A stretch of 64,000 nt of DNA from Nannobrachium achirus (Eukaryota > Chordata > Actinopteri > Myctophiformes > Myctophidae): the NCBI GenBank assembly GCA_963921795.1, contig OY997654.1, positions 3,055,706-3,119,705 of the forward strand, in the 5' to 3' direction. Positions 1-12,129 of the stretch are shown one piece after another (the first letter of the stretch is position 1; each line of letters begins with the position of its first letter). The position numbers and the translations under genes are program-made. Under the pieces are notes generated by a model. The model was not told the origin of the DNA. It did not search any database and saw only the letters and a list, made by a program, of their open reading frames with translations.

Positions 1-42
1 CTATCTGTCCGTCCACATGTGTGTCCTTCCGTCTGTGGACAG

Positions 43-291
43 CCAATCCCCGCCATCGTTGGCACGATGGCAGCAAAACTGGGCGGGGCGGACGGTTCTT
101 TCTCGGGGGGCGAGGATGCCACCCTGGACCTGCAGCGCACCAAGCAGGCCATTGCCCATGAGCTGCAGGTGAAGATCCTCAAGCTCAAGGAGCAGATCAA
201 TATCGAGCAGACCGCCAGCGACGACAATGTGGCCGAGTACCTCAAGCTGGCGAAGATCGTCGACAAGCAGCAAAGTGGACGCATCAAAGCG
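43..291 (+). CDS. TMCC1/2-like gene, exon a (coiled-coil exon, first copy)
   Basis: This 249-nt exon lies between a pyrimidine-rich acceptor ending in ACAG and a GTAGG donor, and is open in one frame with phase 0 at both ends. It encodes 83 residues, including TKQAIAHELQVKILKLKEQI and DNVAEYLKL...KQQSGRIKA, the hallmark first coiled coil of the TMCC family. These are ER membrane proteins with a long cytosolic coiled-coil region and two C-terminal membrane helices. Compared with its duplicate at 26364-26612 it has one extra residue (HELQV against QLQQ) and less canonical residues at several places. The next TMCC exon in the + direction is 19.5 kb away, beyond the repeat superarray. It could be an alternative exon or a decaying duplicate; the open frame and intact splice sites favour function but do not prove it. 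TMCC1 and TMCC2 cannot be separated from this part. Confidence 0.85.
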
Positions 292-371
292 GTAGGAGGG
301 AGGAAGCAGTGCTGTCCATGAGGAGATTAAATAAAGATGCATAGTGAAATTCTCAGTGTTAAAGGACAACA

Positions 372-1375
372 CGTTTTTTTACAACATGGGTTCATATTTT
401 AGATTGTAATTAGGGAAATTAAATGATGGGTGTTAAAATGTTTTAATTTACTGCTTTCTATCGTTTTAGTGATTTTAACAATGTTGATTTCAGTGGGTGG
501 GGGCAAGTGGCTAATTAACCCTAGGATGCATGAGTGGGGTCAAAAACGACCCCAGGGGTTGTTATTCTTCAATATCTTTAAAATTAAAAGTTTAAATATT
601 TTCATATTCCAGGTATTCCTCATAAAACATGTTTGTGACATGAGGCCATTTGCATTCTTATCATTCCTTTCATTAATTTTAAGAAATTGCAGTTTTTGTA
701 TCACTACCCCACTCTTCCATGAGTGGGGTCAAAAATGACCCCAATTAAAATCAATGCATTTTTGCAATAAACTACTTTGCTCTCACACATAACTCTGCCA
801 CACTTTTGCCTAGCAACGTGATTTCAACTTTAAAACACTCAGACGACTTGGGCCTTTTATCCGTCAAAAGGGAGGAGCTGTAATTGTTGAAGCCCCGCCC
901 CCTCTGTCTACTAAACGTGTCCAGCAGCTGTCACACTTTGCTGTCACACTTTGCTCTCACACGTAACTCTGGCATACTTTTGTGTAGCAACATGATTTCA
1001 ACTTTAAAACGCTTACAAGACTTGGCAATTTTTCCAGCCAATAGGGACGAGCTGTAATTGTCTTCCTATTGGCTGGGCTTTAAACAGCCATAACTCCAGT
1101 TCGCAGCATGGTACCGTCTCGAAATTTGGTGTCTGGACTTAGACCGCCATAGGGATGAGTTGCAATTGTTGAAGCCACGCCCCCTCTTCCCTCCTATTGG
1201 CTGGGCTTTAAACAGCCATAACTCCAGTTTGCAGCATTGTACAGTCTCGGAACTTGGTGTCTGGACTTAGACGGCCAAAATGGACGAGCTGTAATTGTTG
1301 AAGCCCCGCCCCCTCTTAGAAGTCTGTTGTTTCCACCTGCCCTGACGGTCGCTTCTCGCCCTTAGGGCGTCTTAC
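372..1375. repeat. Left arm of a ~0.9-kb inverted repeat
   Basis: This stretch matches, in reverse complement, the sequence at 12130-13010. Shared landmarks are the ACAACAtGGGTTCATATTTT start, the block around TTTACTGCTTTCTAT, the paired GGGGTCA/TGACCCC motif, two or three copies of a CCAATAGGGA-type block with 'ggagttatggctgtttaaa', and a final hairpin around GCCCTTAGGGCGTCTTACTGG. No gene is seen. The same CCAATAGG/GGCGGGGCTT block recurs at 24720-24850 and 58230-58460, so it is a dispersed repeat of its own. Confidence 0.8.
515..750. mobile_element. piggyBac-like TTAA end inside the left arm
   Basis: TTAA (515-518) is followed by CCCTAGGATGCATGAG and then a TGGGGTCAAAAACGACCCCA self-complementary block, a pattern common in TTAA-inserting (piggyBac-type) miniature elements of vertebrates. 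A second GTGGGGTCAAAAATGACCCC block follows at 722-742. The right arm has the mirror image, ending ...ATCCAAGGG-TTAA near 12721. No transposase is present. The family call is inference from the TTAA/CCC start. Confidence 0.4.
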
Positions 1376-1378
1376 TGG

Positions 1379-1461
1379 TAATAGTAGTAGTAATAGTAGT
1401 AATAAAAGTAGTAATAGTAGTAGTAATAGTGTAATAGTAGTAGTAATAGTAGTAATAATAG
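1379..1461. repeat. (TAG/TAA)n trinucleotide microsatellite
   Basis: Tandem TAG and TAA trinucleotides directly beside the first cassette start. Similar shorter (TAC)n or (TAT)n linkers sit just before the CAGTAAGAC start in many other units (for example 2707-2730 and 5560-5568). Confidence 0.85.
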
Positions 1462-1934
1462 TTGCGACCGTAGATCGCAAGTTTAGTACTGTATGTGAAC
1501 GGTCACAGCTTGTCTGTATGTATGGATGTATCTCTGTGACGCCTGACACTGTGGGTCTATGGGTTTGTCGCTCTGACATCATGCTCTGATGTCACTGTGA
1601 TGTCAGGGGAACCACTAACAGAATGGGTTTGCCGCTCTGGCTTCAGGCTCTGGCTTCACTATGATGTCACATAACAGAATCCCTTTTATGCCCATACATG
1701 GAGTTCCCTGATGTCATTAATATTAAGCCCATATCTAACAGGACTTCTTATGGGAATACCCATATATGGAGACCAGATCGGCCACATACCACACAGTGAC
1801 ATCAGAGCATGATGTCAGAGCGACAAACCCATAGAACCACAGTGTCAGGCGTGACAGAGATACATACATACATACATACATACCTACCAGTAAGACTCCC
1901 TAATCGGGAGATAAGCGACCGTTGGTCGCTTATC

Positions 1935-2640
1935 TCCACAAATAGGCCAAAAGTTTGTTTTACCAATTATTACACTCTATGTGAACATTTACATCAACAA
2001 ATCCCAAGTACTATGCAGAACGACCCATTTCAAGTTTTTAATGTACAACAATATTTAGAAAATAGGTCTACAAGCTGACAGTCCTCGTCCCTTATATTCC
2101 CATAGGTTATATGGAGATCTCAGTGTTTGTCAGTCCTTGTTCATTTATGCCCATATATGGACATCTCTATATCTACTGTAACAGTCCTTGTCCCTTTATG
2201 CCCATATATGGAGATCTCTTAACTGTAAGTCCTTGTCCCTTTTATGCCCATATATGGATATTCCTGATGTCATCAGTATATGAACATATATGGGCTTTCT
2301 GATATGCCCATATATGGAGATCTCTTAACTGTAAGCCCTTGTCCCTTTTATGCCCATATATGGATATCCCTGATGTCATCCGTATATGCCCATATATGGG
2401 CTTTCTAATATGCCCATATATGGAGATCTCTGTATCTCCATATATGGGTATAAAAGGATACTTCAGGTCTGACATCAGGTTTGTTTATATTGGGTTGCTA
2501 GGTTTGACATCACAAACTCTATGGGCCATCTGACCTAGAAATCTATATTTGGGCATAGATGACTCATCGTGACCTCATCACACGTCACGTGCGGTCGACC
2601 GCACGTGTGACCGACGGACGGCCGGTGGAGGTTTTCATAC
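1935..2640. repeat. First copy of the 735-bp cassette subunit
   Basis: The same sequence as the tandem 735-bp units at 5617-7800: it starts CCACAAATAGGCCAAAAG, holds about eight CCATATATGG boxes, and ends in the CACGTGCGGTCGACCGCACG palindrome (22 bp at 2586-2607) and ACGGACGGCCGGTGG. Confidence 0.75.
2586..2607. other. Perfect 22-bp CACGTG-capped palindrome
   Basis: CACGTGCGGTC/GACCGCACGTG reads the same on both strands and carries an E-box (CACGTG) at each end. Longer, partly duplicated versions occur near 6262-6302, 6997-7037, 7732-7772 and 9086-9125. Confidence 0.85.
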
Positions 2641-3024
2641 TAAACTGCGACCTTACGGTCGCAACAAGCTGTGAACGTTCACATACTAAACTTGCGAACT
2701 ACGGTCGCAACTATTATTACTAATATTACCAGTAAGACTCCCTAATCGGGAGATAAGCGACCGTTGGTCGCTTATCTCCACAAATAGGCCAAAAGTTTGT
2801 TTTACCAATTATCAAGACATACGGGCAGTTGACAGTTTGCCATGGTTACTCATTGAAGTTGAATCTCCATATATGGAGATAACCTACGCATCACACTAAG
2901 TCTGACCTCACCAGCCCATATTTGGGCATGAGCAACTTATGTCTCCATATATGGAGATATGATGACATCACACAGTCCTCAGCCGATGATGTGGCGTGAT
3001 GTCATACAATACACAAACGAGCCC

Positions 3025-3040
3025 TACAGTATAAAGGGGC
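3025..3040 (+). promoter_or_regulatory. TATA-like site of a cassette
   Basis: ACAGTATAAAGGGG lies about 30 bp downstream of a GATGTGGCGTGATGTCAT element and of paired CArG boxes. The same arrangement, usually with the stronger CTATATAAAGG, recurs at 8151-8160, 9450-9459, 10988-10997 and 11702-11711. A variant TTATATAAGACC is at 4134-4146, 61508-61520 and about 61770. Promoter activity is inferred from the motif set only. Confidence 0.4.
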
Positions 3041-3153
3041 AATTCTTGCCAGGAAAGAAGCATTTCTTCGACTCAGACCTTATCGCCAGGGTTGGCTTAT
3101 AGCAGCTGTCGGTAGGACCATATATGGATTCTGTTAGTGTGGATCTCCTAACA

Positions 3154-3615
3154 GGGCATCATCTGGGATACAATCCCTTTTATGCCCATATATGGAGATC
3201 CCTAACAGAATCCCTTTCATGCCCATATATGGAGATCCCTAACAGAATCCCTTTTATGCCCATATATGGAGATCCCTAACAGCATCCCTTTTATGCCCAT
3301 ATATGGAGATCACTAACAGCTAACAGAATCCCTTTTATGCCCATATATGGAGATCCCTAACAGAATCCCTTTTATGCCCATATATGGAGATCCCTAACAG
3401 AATCCCTTTTATGCCCATATATGGAGATCCCTAACAGAATCCCTTTTATGCCCATATATGGAGATCCCTAACAGAATCCCTTTTATGCCCATATATGGAG
3501 ATCCCTAACAGAATCCCTTGTATGCCCATATATGGAGATCCCTAACAGAATCCCTTTTATGCCCATATATGGAGATCCCTAACAGAATCCCTTTTATGCC
3601 CATATATTATGGAGA
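3154..3615. repeat. 37-bp tandem array, one CArG box per repeat
   Basis: About twelve near-identical 37-bp repeats of the form GCCCATATATGGAGAT-CCCTAACAGAAT-CCCTTTTAT. Each holds one CCATATATGG. There are no unique spacers, so it is an ordinary tandem repeat. One repeat near 3600 has an extra TAT that breaks the box. Confidence 0.9.
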
Positions 3616-3693
3616 AATCCCTGCTCTGAGTATCTGACATCAGTGTGATGTCACCTGTTTATGCCCATATATGGAGATCCCTGCTCTGAGTAT

Positions 3694-3836
3694 CTGGTTG
3701 CTATGGTAAACAGTTGGTTGCTAGGGTAAAAAAAACATGGTTGCTATGGTAAACAGTTGGTTGCTAGGGTAAACAGTTGGTTGCTAGGGTAAAACCATGG
3801 TTGCTAAGGTGGTTGCTAACGTACACTAACAGACCA
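3694..3836. repeat. GGTTGCTAxGGTAAAC tandem repeat (X-box-like), plus orientation
   Basis: Tandem copies of GGTTGCTATGGTAAACAGTT and GGTTGCTAGGGTAAAC. Each repeat resembles the RFX-factor X-box, two half sites of the GTTGC type facing each other across two bases, with one mismatch. The reverse-complement array is at 4196-4431. Confidence 0.75.
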
Positions 3837-4195
3837 GCAACAACAGACTGTTGCCACAGCAACGTACACAAAGGTTTGTGTACACATGTGGTGTGATGTC
3901 ATACTGATGCGGAGATATGAGCAGGGCAAAGGTGTGACGTGTGACGTGTGACGGACGGACGGACGGACGGACGGACGGACGGACGGTGGAGGTTTTCATA
4001 GTAAACTGCTCCCTGACGGTCGCAACTACTACTACCAGTAAGACTCCCTAATCGGGAGATAAGCGACCGCTGGTCGCTTATCTCCTGTCACACTGCTGAC
4101 ATCAGTATGACATCACACCGTACACAAATGACCCTTATATAAGACCGGCATTATCTACCGACAGATTAGTAACAAGATGTCAAAATCATTGAAGG

Positions 4196-4431
4196 TTTAC
4201 CCTACTAACCAACTGTTTACCATAGCAACCATGTTTTTTACCTTAGCAACCAACTGTTTACCCTAGCAACCAACTTTTTACCACAGCAACCATGTTTTTT
4301 TTACCCTAGCAACCAACTGTTTACCCTAGCAACCAATTGTTTACCATAGCAACCATGTTTTCTTACCCTAGCAACCAACTGTTTACCCTAGCAACCAACT
4401 GTTTACCATAGCAACCATGTTTTTTACAGGG
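4196..4431. repeat. Reverse-complement X-box-like tandem repeat
   Basis: About ten copies of TTTACCATAGCAACC / TTTACCCTAGCAACC, the inverse of the array at 3694-3836, so the two arrays could fold on each other around about 360 bp of spacer. Confidence 0.75.
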
Positions 4432-4454
4432 CCTGGGATTGATGACATCAGAAA

Positions 4455-5240
4455 TCTCCATATATGGGCATGAAAGGGATTTTGTTTCTGGAAATATGTC
4501 TGTGGGGTGCCACATTTGGAATAAAACACTTACATCACACATCTGGATATCCATACAGCCCATCTAGTTTGCCTGTGTCCATTTATGCCCATATATCTGA
4601 TGACATTGGGACAATGATCTCCATATATGGGCATAAAACTTATGTTAATTAGTAAAGCCTGGGGATCTCCATATATGGGCATGAGGGGTACCCTAAAAGG
4701 GCATCATCTGGGAATAGCAAATATAGTTATCCTAGAAAGTGAAAATCTTACATCAAAGGCCATAACTACCTACCTACCACCATACTGCATTCCTCATTAA
4801 ACTACCTACCAGTAAGATGCCTAAGGGAGAAAAGCAAAGGGCGAGGTTGCACCATTTCTTGGTCTTCTGGCCAGTGATGTATATCGGACCATTTAACCAT
4901 ATATGGAGACATCTGGTACCCAAAGATATTCACAGATATGGGCTTAATATTGATGACATAAGGGATCTCCATATATGGGCGTAAAAGGGATTTGGTTCCC
5001 CTGGCATCACAGGGATCTCCATATATGGGCATAAAATGGATTTGGTTACCCTGGCAACACGGGGATCTCCATATCTCCATATATGGGCATAAAAGGGATT
5101 TGGTTCCCCTGGCATCACAGGGATCTCCATATATGGGCATAAAAGGGATTTGGTTCCCCTGACATTACAGTGATGTCAGTGGCTGGTTCTACAGAGGGGA
5201 TCTCCATTTATGGGCATAAAAGGGAATGTATGTATGATGA
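4455..5240. repeat. Inverted-orientation CArG repeat series
   Basis: Repeats of GATCTCCATATATGGGCAT followed by AAAAGGGATTTGGTTCCC and a GGCATCACAGG link, that is, the CArG repeat in the opposite orientation to 3154-3615. The repeat length is irregular. Very short open frames cross it in several phases and show no domain. Confidence 0.7.
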
Positions 5241-5616
5241 TGTCAGATATCATAGACGTCATAGGACTTTCACATAACGAATAACTGAGTAAGCATGTAA
5301 ACCCGTAAAATCTATATTTGGGCATGGCTGATTTATGACCTCATCATGATGACACGAGCAAACACAGCTGAATTGTATAAATGATCAGTGCAGAAACCAA
5401 CAGAAGTATTTGACCAAGACTCTTCGATTTAAACATCAACAAAGGTGTGACGTTTGTTGATGGTCACGTGTGACGTGTGACGGACGGACGGACGGACGGA
5501 CGGACGGACGGCCGGTGGAGGTTTTCATAGTAAACTGCTCCCTGACGGTCGCAACTACTACTACTACCAGTAAGACTCCCTAATCGGGAGATAAGCGACC
5601 GTTGGTCGCTTATCTC

Positions 5617-7800
5617 CACAAATAGGCCAAAAGTTTGTTTTACCAATTATTACACTCTATGTGAACATTTACATCAACAAATCCCAAGTACTATGCAGAA
5701 CGACCCATTTCAAGTTTTTAATGTACAACAATATTTAGAAAATAGGTCTACAAGCTGACAGTCCTCGTCCCTTATATTCCCATAGGTTATATGGAGATCT
5801 CAGTGTTTGTCAGTCCTTGTTCATTTATGCCCATATATGGACATCTCTATATCTACTGTAACAGTCCTTGTCCCTTTATGCCCATATATGGAGATCTCTT
5901 AACTGTAAGTCCTTGTCCCTTTTATGCCCATATATGGATATTCCTGATGTCATCAGTATATGAACATATATGGGCTTTCTGATATGCCCATATATGGAGA
6001 TCTCTTAACTGTAAGCCCTTGTCCCTTTTATGCCCATATATGGATATCCCTGATGTCATCCGTATATGCCCATATATGGGCTTTCTAATATGCCCATATA
6101 TGGAGATCTCTGTATCTCCATATATGGGTATAAAAGGATACTTCAGGTCTGACATCAGGTTTGTTTATATTGGGTTGCTAGGTTTGACATCACAAACTCT
6201 ATGGGCCATCTGACCTAGAAATCTATATTTGGGCATAGATGACTCATCGTGACCTCATCACACGTCGACCGCACGTGTGACGTGCGGTCGACCGCACGTG
6301 TGACCGACGGACGGCCGGTGGAGGTTTTCATACCAGTAAGACTCCCTAATCCACAAATAGGCCAAAAGTTTGTTTTACCAATTATTACACTCTATGTGAA
6401 CATTTACATCAACAAATCCCAAGTACTATGCAGAACGACCCATTTCAAGTTTTTAATGTACAACATTATTTAGAAAATAGGTCTACAAGCTGACAGTCCT
6501 CGTCCCTTATATTCCCATAGGTTATATGGAGATCTCAGTGTTTGTCAGTCCTTGTTCATTTATGCCCATATATGGACATCTCTATATCTACTGTAACAGT
6601 CCTTGTCCCTTTATGCCCATATATGGAGATCTCTTAACTGTAAGTCCTTGTCCCTTTTATGCCCATATATGGATATTCCTGATGTCATCAGTATATGAAC
6701 ATATATGGGCTTTCTGATATGCCCATATATGGAGATCTCTTAACTGTAAGCCCTTGTCCCTTTTATGCCCATATATGGATATCCCTGATGTCATCCGTAT
6801 ATGCCCATATATGGGCTTTCTAATATGCCCATATATGGAGATCTCTGTATCTCCATATATGGGTATAAAAGGATACTTCAGGTCTGACATCAGGTTTGTT
6901 TATATTGGGTTGCTAGGTTTGACATCACAAACTCTATGGGCCATCTGACCTAGAAATCTATATTTGGGCATAGATGACTCATCGTGACCTCATCACACGT
7001 CGACCGCACGTGTGACGTGCGGTCGACCGCACGTGTGACCGACGGACGGCCGGTGGAGGTTTTCATACCAGTAAGACTCCCTAATCCACAAATAGGCCAA
7101 AAGTTTGTTTTACCAATTATTACACTCTATGTGAACATTTACATCAACAAATCCCAAGTACTATGCAGAACGACCCATTTCAAGTTTTTAATGTACAACA
7201 TTATTTAGAAAATAGGTCTACAAGCTGACAGTCCTCGTCCCTTATATTCCCATAGGTTATATGGAGATCTCAGTGTTTGTCAGTCCTTGTTCATTTATGC
7301 CCATATATGGACATCTCTATATCTACTGTAACAGTCCTTGTCCCTTTATGCCCATATATGGAGATCTCTTAACTGTAAGTCCTTGTCCCTTTTATGCCCA
7401 TATATGGATATTCCTGATGTCATCAGTATATGAACATATATGGGCTTTCTGATATGCCCATATATGGAGATCTCTTAACTGTAAGCCCTTGTCCCTTTTA
7501 TGCCCATATATGGATATCCCTGATGTCATCCGTATATGCCCATATATGGGCTTTCTAATATGCCCATATATGGAGATCTCTGTATCTCCATATATGGGTA
7601 TAAAAGGATACTTCAGGTCTGACATCAGGTTTGTTTATATTGGGTTGCTAGGTTTGACATCACAAACTCTATGGGCCATCTGACCTAGAAATCTATATTT
7701 GGGCATAGATGACTCATCGTGACCTCATCACACGTCGACCGCACGTGTGACGTGCGGTCGACCGCACGTGTGACCGACGGACGGCCGGTGGAGGTTTTCA
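5617..7800. repeat. 735-bp tandem repeat, about three copies
   Basis: Copies starting near 5617, 6351 and 7086 are almost identical, with an exact 735-bp offset between the second and third. The first carries the full cassette hairpin; the next two have lost it, as CCCTAATCC runs straight into CCACAAATAGG. Such identity points to recent unequal exchange or a collapsed or expanded assembly. Confidence 0.9.
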
Positions 7801-7919
7801 TACTAAACTGCGACCTTACGGTCGCAACTATTACCAGTAAGACTCCCTAATCGGGAGACCAGTAAGACTCCCTAATCGGGAGATAAGCGACCGTTGGTCG
7901 CTTATCTCCACAAATATCA

Positions 7920-9800
7920 CAACCTCCACCTCTCACGTCATACGGGTAGCCATAGTTACACCTGGAATGTTGAATCTCCATATATGGAGATAACCTACGC
8001 ATCACACAAAGTCTGACCTCACCAGCCCATACTTGGGCATGGACGACTTATATCTCCATATACGGAGATGGCCATATATGGAGATACGATGACATCACAG
8101 AGTCCACAGCTGATGATGTGGCGTGATGTCATACAATACACAAACAAGCCCTATATAAAGGGGCAATTCTCACCAGGGAAGAGAGCATTGCCTGGAATGT
8201 TGAATCTCCATATATGGAGATAACCTACGCATCACACAAAGTCTGACCTCACCAGCCCATACTTGGGCATGGACGACTTATATCTCCATATACGGAGATG
8301 GCCATATATGGAGATACGATGACATCACAGAGTCCACAGCTGATGATGTGGCGTGATGTCATACAATAAACAAACAAGCCCTATATACTGATGCGATACG
8401 ATGACATCACAGAGTCCACAGCTGATGATGTGGCGTGATGTCATACAATAAACAAACAAGCCCTATATACTGATGCGGAGATATGAGCAGGGCAAAGGTG
8501 TGACGTGTGACGTGTGACCGACGGACGGACGGCCGGTGGAGGTTTTCATAGTAAACTGCTCCCTGACGGTCGCAACTACCAGTAAGACTCCCTAATCGGG
8601 AGACAAGTACTATGCAGAACGACCCATTTCAAGTTTTTAATGTACAACAATATTTAGAAAATAGGTCTACAAGCTGACAGTCCTCGTCCCTTATATTCCC
8701 ATAGGTTATATGGAGATCTCAGTGTTTGTCAGTCCTTGTTCATTTATGCCCATATATGGATATTCCTGATGTCATCAGTATATGAACATATATGGGCTTT
8801 CTGATATGTCCATATATGGAGATCTCTTAACTGTAAGCCCTTGTCCCTTTTATGCCCATATATGGATATCCCTGATGTCATCCGTATATGCCCATATATG
8901 GGCTTTCTAATATGCCCATATATGGAGATCTCTGTATCTCCATATATGGGTATAAAAGGATACTTCAGGTCTGACATCAGGTTTGTTTATATTGGGTTGC
9001 TAGGTTTGACATCACAAACTCTATGGGCCATCTGACCTAGAAATCTATATTTGGGCATAGATGACTCATCGTGACCTCATCACACGTCGACCGCACGTGT
9101 GACGTGCGGTCGACCGCACGTGTGACCGACGGACGGCCGGTGGAGCGACCGTTGGTCGCCTATCTCCACAAATAGGCCAAAAGTTTGTTTTACCAATTAT
9201 TACACTCTATGTGAACATTTACCTCCACCTCTCACGTCATACGGGTAGCCATATTTACACCTGGAATGTTGAATCTCCATATATGGAGATAACCTACGCA
9301 TCACACAAAGTCTGACCTCACCAGCCCATACTTGGGCATGGACGACTTATATCTCCATATACGGAGATGGCCATATATGGAGATACGATGACATCACAGA
9401 GTCCACAGCTGATGATGTGGCGTGATGTCATACAATACACAAACAAGCCCTATATAAAGGGGCAATTCTCACCAGGGAAGAGAGCATTGCCTGGAGTTGA
9501 ATCTCCATATATGGAGATAACCTACGCATCACACAAAGTCTGACCTCACCAGCCCATACTTGGGCATGGACGACTTATATCTCCATATACGGAGATGGCC
9601 ATATATGGAGATACGATGACATCACAGAGTCCACAGCTGATGATGTGGCGTGATGTCATACAATAAACAAACAAGCCCTATATACTGATGCGATACGATG
9701 ACATCACAGAGTCCACAGCTGATGATGTGGTGTGATGTCATACAATAAACAAACAAGCCCTATATACTGATGCGGAGATATGAGCAGGGCAAAGGTGTGA
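7920..9800. repeat. Cassette sub-array with TATA modules
   Basis: Repeated modules, each with TGAATCTCCATATATGGAGA, a CCATATACGG variant, GGCCATATATGGAGATA, GATGACATCAC, TGTGGCGTGATGTCATAC and, in every first module of a pair, CTATATAAAGGGGCAATTC. A partial 735-bp copy is embedded at about 8600-9150. The same module pair recurs at 10755-11330 and 11470-12060. Confidence 0.75.
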
Positions 9801-9829
9801 CGTGTGACGTGTGACCGACCGACGGACGG

Positions 9830-10740
9830 CCGGTGGAGGTTTTCATTGCGACCGTCAGGGAGCAGTTTACTACCAGTAAGACTCCCTAATTGGGAGATAA
9901 GCGACCGTAGGTGGCTTATCTCCACAAATAGGGCAAAAATGTGTTTTTCCAAAATCTTCCTGATCCATGTTGATGACATGAGTGTAGACATGCTGTGTAG
10001 TGATATTCGTGATTTTAGGGCAAAAACTGTAGGAGCAGTGTCCAAAAATGTGTTTTAAAAATCGGCCTGAAGGTGGCGCTAGAATAGGGCCATGTGAGAA
10101 ATGAGGGGTGGGGTCTCCGCGTTGCCTTGGCGGACAAATAGGTACCGGCCCTTGCTCTCCCGGACGCTCCTAGGCCGAGTTACGGCATTTTATGTGCGCT
10201 GCAGTGGCAGGGGGTCCTCCACTGGGGGCGCCACCACTTTTGCATCCGTTCTGGAGCACCAGGAGTGGGTGGTCCCCGGGAATTCCCCGTGAGCAGCCCC
10301 GTTGGGGTGGTCATTTGGTCATTTTTGCACATTTGGTCATTTTTTACATCTGGGGGTCCCCCAGGGACCTGGGGGTCCCTGGGGCTCCGGGGGTCCTTGG
10401 AGGTTGTAGTTTGGCAGGCAAGGAGTGTGTGTGTAAAATCTGGCATGGATCGGGTCAACGGGCGCAGAGATATAAGCAGGGAAAAAGTGTGACGTGTGAC
10501 GTGTGAGCACATTTGGTCATTTTTTACATCTGGGGGTCCCCCAGGGACCTGGGGGTCCCTGGGGCTCCGGGGGTCCTTGGAGGTTGTAGTTTGGCAGTCA
10601 AGGAGTGTGTGTGCAAAATTTGGCATGGATGGGGGCAACGGTTGTGGAGATATGAGCAGGGCAAAAGTGTGACGGACTCACTGACTCACTCACTCACTCA
10701 CTGACAGACAGACAGCCGGTGGAGGTTTTGGTAGTAAATG
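9830..10740. repeat. Divergent insert with a 180-bp tandem duplication
   Basis: A block unlike the CArG cassettes but framed by the same start (CAGTAAGACTCCCTAATTGG) and end (GCCGGTGGAGGTTTTGG, GCGACCTACGGTCGC). The segment starting GCACATTTGGTCATTTTTTA is duplicated at 10327 and 10507 (180-bp offset) and contains GGGGGTCCCCCAGGGACC, itself self-complementary. Open frames here lie on both strands in low-complexity G/C sequence and I do not accept them as genes. Confidence 0.6.
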
Positions 10741-12129
10741 CGACCTACGGTCGCAACAACCTCCACCTCTCACGTCATACGGGTAGCCATAGTTACACCT
10801 GGAATGTTGAATCTCCATATATGGAGATAACCTACGCATCACACAAAGTCTGACCTCACCAGCCCATACTTGGGCATGGACGACTTATATCTCCATATAC
10901 GGAGATGGCCATATATGGAGATACGATGACATCACAGAGTCCACAGCTGATGATGTGGCGTGATGTCATACAATACACAAACAAGCCCTATATAAAGGGG
11001 CAATTCTCACCAGGGAAGAGAGCATTGCCTGGAATGTTGAATCTCCATATATGGAGATAACCTACGCATCACACAAAGTCTGACCTCACCAGCCCATACT
11101 TGGGCATGGACGACTTATATCTCCATATACGGAGATGGCCATATATGGAGATACGATGACATCACAGAGTCCACAGCTGATGATGTGGCGTGATGTCATA
11201 CAATAAACAAACAAGCCCTATATACTGATGCGATACGATGACATCACAGAGTCCACAGCTGATGATGTGGCGTGATGTCATACAATAAACAAACAAGCCC
11301 TATATACTGATGCGGAGATATGAGCAGGGCAAAGGTGTGACGTGTGACCGACGGACGGACGAACGGCCGGTGGAGGTTTTCATAGTAAACTGCTCCCTGA
11401 CGGTCGCAACCAGTAAGACTCCCTAATCGGGAGATAAGCGACCGTTGGTCGCTTATCTCCACAAATATCACAACCTCCACCTCTCACGTCATACGGGTAG
11501 CCATAGTTACACCTGGAATGTTGAATCTCCATATATGGAGATAACCTACGCATCACACAAAGTCTGACCTCACCAGCCCATACTTGGGCATGGACGACTT
11601 ATATCTCCATATACGGAGATGGCCATATATGGAGATACGATGACATCACAGAGTCCACAGCTGATGATGTGGCGTGATGTCATACAATACACAAACAAGC
11701 CCTATATAAAGGGGCAATTCTCACCAGGGAAGAGAGCATTGCCTGGAATGTTGAATCTCCATATATGGAGATAACCTACGCATCACACAAAGTCTGACCT
11801 CACCAGCCCATACTTGGGCATGGACGACTTATATCTCCATATACGGAGATGGCCATATATGGAGATACGATGACATCACAGAGTCCACAGCTGATGATGT
11901 GGCATGATGTCATACAATAAACAAACAAGCCCTATATACTGATGCGATACGATGACATCACAGAGTCCACAGCTGATGATGTGGCGTGATGTCATACAAT
12001 AAACAAACAAGCCCTATATACTGATGCGGAGATATGAGCAGGGCAAAGGTGTGACGTGTGACGTGTGACCGACCGACGGACGGACAGACGGCCGGTGGAG
12101 GTTTTCATAGTAAACTGCTCCCTGACGGT

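Noticed and set aside
3154-3615. Regular 37-bp repeats resembling a CRISPR array
   Set aside because: No unique spacers, no cas genes, eukaryotic context; it is a simple tandem repeat.
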